NCBI RefSeq assembly: GCF_000699445.3
Contig: NC_067200.1
Span: 13,043,256-13,107,255 of the forward strand
Source of the DNA: Schistosoma haematobium
Lineage: Eukaryota > Platyhelminthes > Trematoda > Strigeidida > Schistosomatidae
Length of the DNA stretch: 64,000 nucleotides
Direction of reading: 5' to 3'
Below are positions 58,501 through 61,500 of the stretch, in pieces. The position numbers were made by a program, and so were the translations under genes. The number at the start of each line of letters is the position of its first letter. Position 1 is the stretch's first letter. The notes beneath the pieces are model-generated. The model did no database searches. It saw nothing but the letters and a program-made list of their open reading frames with translations, and was not told the origin of the DNA.

Positions 58501-61500
58501 ACCAGAATCTTCGGTCTCGCGCGTGAACGCTCAACCTCTATACCATTGAGGCCGGCATCCAACGGTTTTAATGTTGGTTTCATCTACCCTCTAACTTTTT
58601 TCCCAATCTACATTTTATACCATAATTGGTTAGCCAGTGAATACTAGTATTGCTGTAATATTTATGAGCTCTGACTAGTCAGTTGAAGTTAGGGAACTTT
58701 TTTATTTCAACAATATATGAAGACATTAGGAAAACTTAAGTAGTTAGTATACGTCAGATCCCATTCTTGTTGTATTTTAAAACCGCGCACCATTCAGAAG
58801 TTCAGTAATAATAAAAATGAATTCACTTCATAATTTTCAGTGATTTTCTTAGTTTACAAACCGTATGAATTTAAATGAATATTGATTGTTTCCAAGTTAT
58901 TTTCATAGTTTTCAAAGCAAACAAATCATAGGTTCATAAGGCTGAGTTACTTAGATCCTTTAAGATTTTCTATGTAGGATATCATTTAAATTCATCCAGA
59001 TCACGAACAAGTATATATATCTTTAATCATTAGATATTATTTTTACTATTATTAGGACAAAAGGCTTCCGAAAGTTGTTCAGTTTTGAATCATGATGTGT
59101 CAGACACATCGTTGGAGGTAATGATTAACCATCATATTATATTTCGAATTAATTGAAGTTAGAAGTGCACACCATCATATGACAACCTAGTGGTTTGAAG
59201 GCTAAGAGTTCATATCAAAGCCTGAAAGTCCTGGATCTGATTTCTTATGGGTTCATGAGTATGCATCCCTGGAGAGATCTATATAAGAATGGAATAAGCG
59301 TTCAATACCTTTTTGTTGTCAATAGTTCTCTAGTAAAAGCCATGTCATGACGTAAAATTGCTAATTTAACAGTAGATCCCACCAGTAATCGAATCCAGTT
59401 CTTATGTGTTATATTTAAACCATTGACTTGATATCTAGTGTTTCACATTTCATTTCGCAATATTATACGGATATCCATCTTCCTGTTAATGATGCCTGTC
59501 TTACATTCAATGTGACTGAACTTTACTTTTCAGAGATTCTTACTAAAACCTTAGAAATTATTCTCCTGGTTAATTACCAAGGGATACATAATTATTATTA
59601 AAAGGAGATTTGTTATGTTTTGTGGTCCTCTAACTCTGTTTCGTATATATACACAGGCCTAACCAGATACTTGAGTAAGAAAACCATGGGGGAGTATTAA
59701 GTTTTAGTTAGCTAACCCAGTAGAAAGTATATGCACAACTTGTTCATGAATACATATGACCCTCAGGAAGTTAAGTCATTCCTCAATGTATAGAGTGTAT
59801 ATCACATCATTTGTTAATTATCATCTAACTATGAGCCGACATGTTTGGTTGGCCCAGTCTGTCAGAATGCTGTAGCAGATAGTTTACATCAAATATTAGC
59901 CCCAGCTAGTTAACCAATGAAAGCAAGTGTTTTTCGTAGTAACTATTTTTCTCCTATCGTGAACACTACCATTATTGAAACTTATTCACGTTTACATTCG
60001 TTAATTTCATATTATCATGCTGATATAGAATGGGAACTTGGTTTGACATACATTTTTACCAGATTCTACGTCGAGTATAGCTGATTTGATGTTAATATTT
60101 ATATGTAGCTGATTTTCTTTGACATTACCCTATTGTTTACTGTCATTAGTTATTACATAAATCATTCAGCATATTGTTTTATTTTGTGCTTTTTTTACAG
60201 GATTCAAATTATCAAAATGGTTCAGCGACGATCATAACAACTTCAACAACACATGGATTAAAACAAAGAAAAAATAGTAAAAATTTATTAACAACAGAGA
60301 ATAACACAGATGACAAACAAACACGTGGATTTGTTAGACGATGGTCATCAGGATCAAGAAAGAAACAAAGGAAATCTAGTAAAAATCGTTCTGATCTTAT
60401 AGATGATGAATTAGAACAAGTTCCTGATACTACATTTACACGAACATTATCTAATCCAGATGAAGTATTACGTCGACGTCGACAACAACGAATACACAAT
60501 CGAAATCAATGTATGGATATAACTGATGGGATTAAAAGAGGTATATATATATATAGTGATCTGGGAAGGGATAAACGATGAACATTAGGAAGTTTTTCCT
60601 TTAAAATATTAATCACATATGAAGATACACTATAAATCTATTTAAATATTAAAGTGATTTGTGTGAGAAGGTACATAAAACTTATTATAGAAGAACTTAT
60701 TTAGAAAGATGAAATGTATCAGAATTATATGGTATACTGACGCAATACACATAAGATTATATGTAGGTGATGAATACACTGATGGAATTGGAAACAGAGA
60801 ACCGTCAGTTTTGTAAAGTCTAAATAATCTTTATAAATCGCGACGTTTTGAAGTTGTAGGTCTCAATGGATTAAGTTCCTTTACTAATACCGTTCATACC
60901 CATTACTCTCACTTGATTCGTGTTCTGTTCCTCCTTCTTTCTAATTTATATGTCCTTTATAAAGTTACTATCAGCCTTACATATTTACTTTGATCGCTGA
61001 GAATGGATAATCCTTTTTTATTTTTATGAATAAAATTCTTCATAACGAACATATATGGTGATGTATCTAGTTTAATCGAGATAATATTAAAATTGGGGCA
61101 TAATTCCTGCAATAAGTTACGATGATGAAAAAATATCCTTTCTAAAGATTTTTATTTCGAATTCCACAAAAATTTACTGCAGTTAGATAAAGCTGCTTAC
61201 TTATTCCACTTTTAACGTTTTTCCTATGTTTTCTATCGTATAGATGGTTAATCTTGGTACCTTCACTAAAACTGCCTAACAGTCGATCTGTAGTTAGCAT
61301 TCGGTTAATTATAGACACAGTTTGAAAGTCAGCTTGAATATAACCTTGATATATGGATCTCAATGTTAATTAATACGGTTGTATAGTTTATCAGAACCCT
61401 GTCAGAAATCCATCATAAACTCAGTTACAGTGATTACCTATCAGTTGAACCCATTTCAGAATTCCTTCAGACATTCGATCAAACAAACAAAACATACCAT

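Noticed and set aside
59056..59117. Longer 62-nt version of the candidate afadin exon starting at ATTAG
   Set aside because: It would join out of frame and meet TGA in the required phase; only the 54-nt version is frame-neutral.
60174..60581. 135-codon frame as a separate gene
   Set aside because: The first codons lie in the polypyrimidine tract of the intron, and the last ones past a GT donor; only 60201-60540 is exon, with clear afadin homology.
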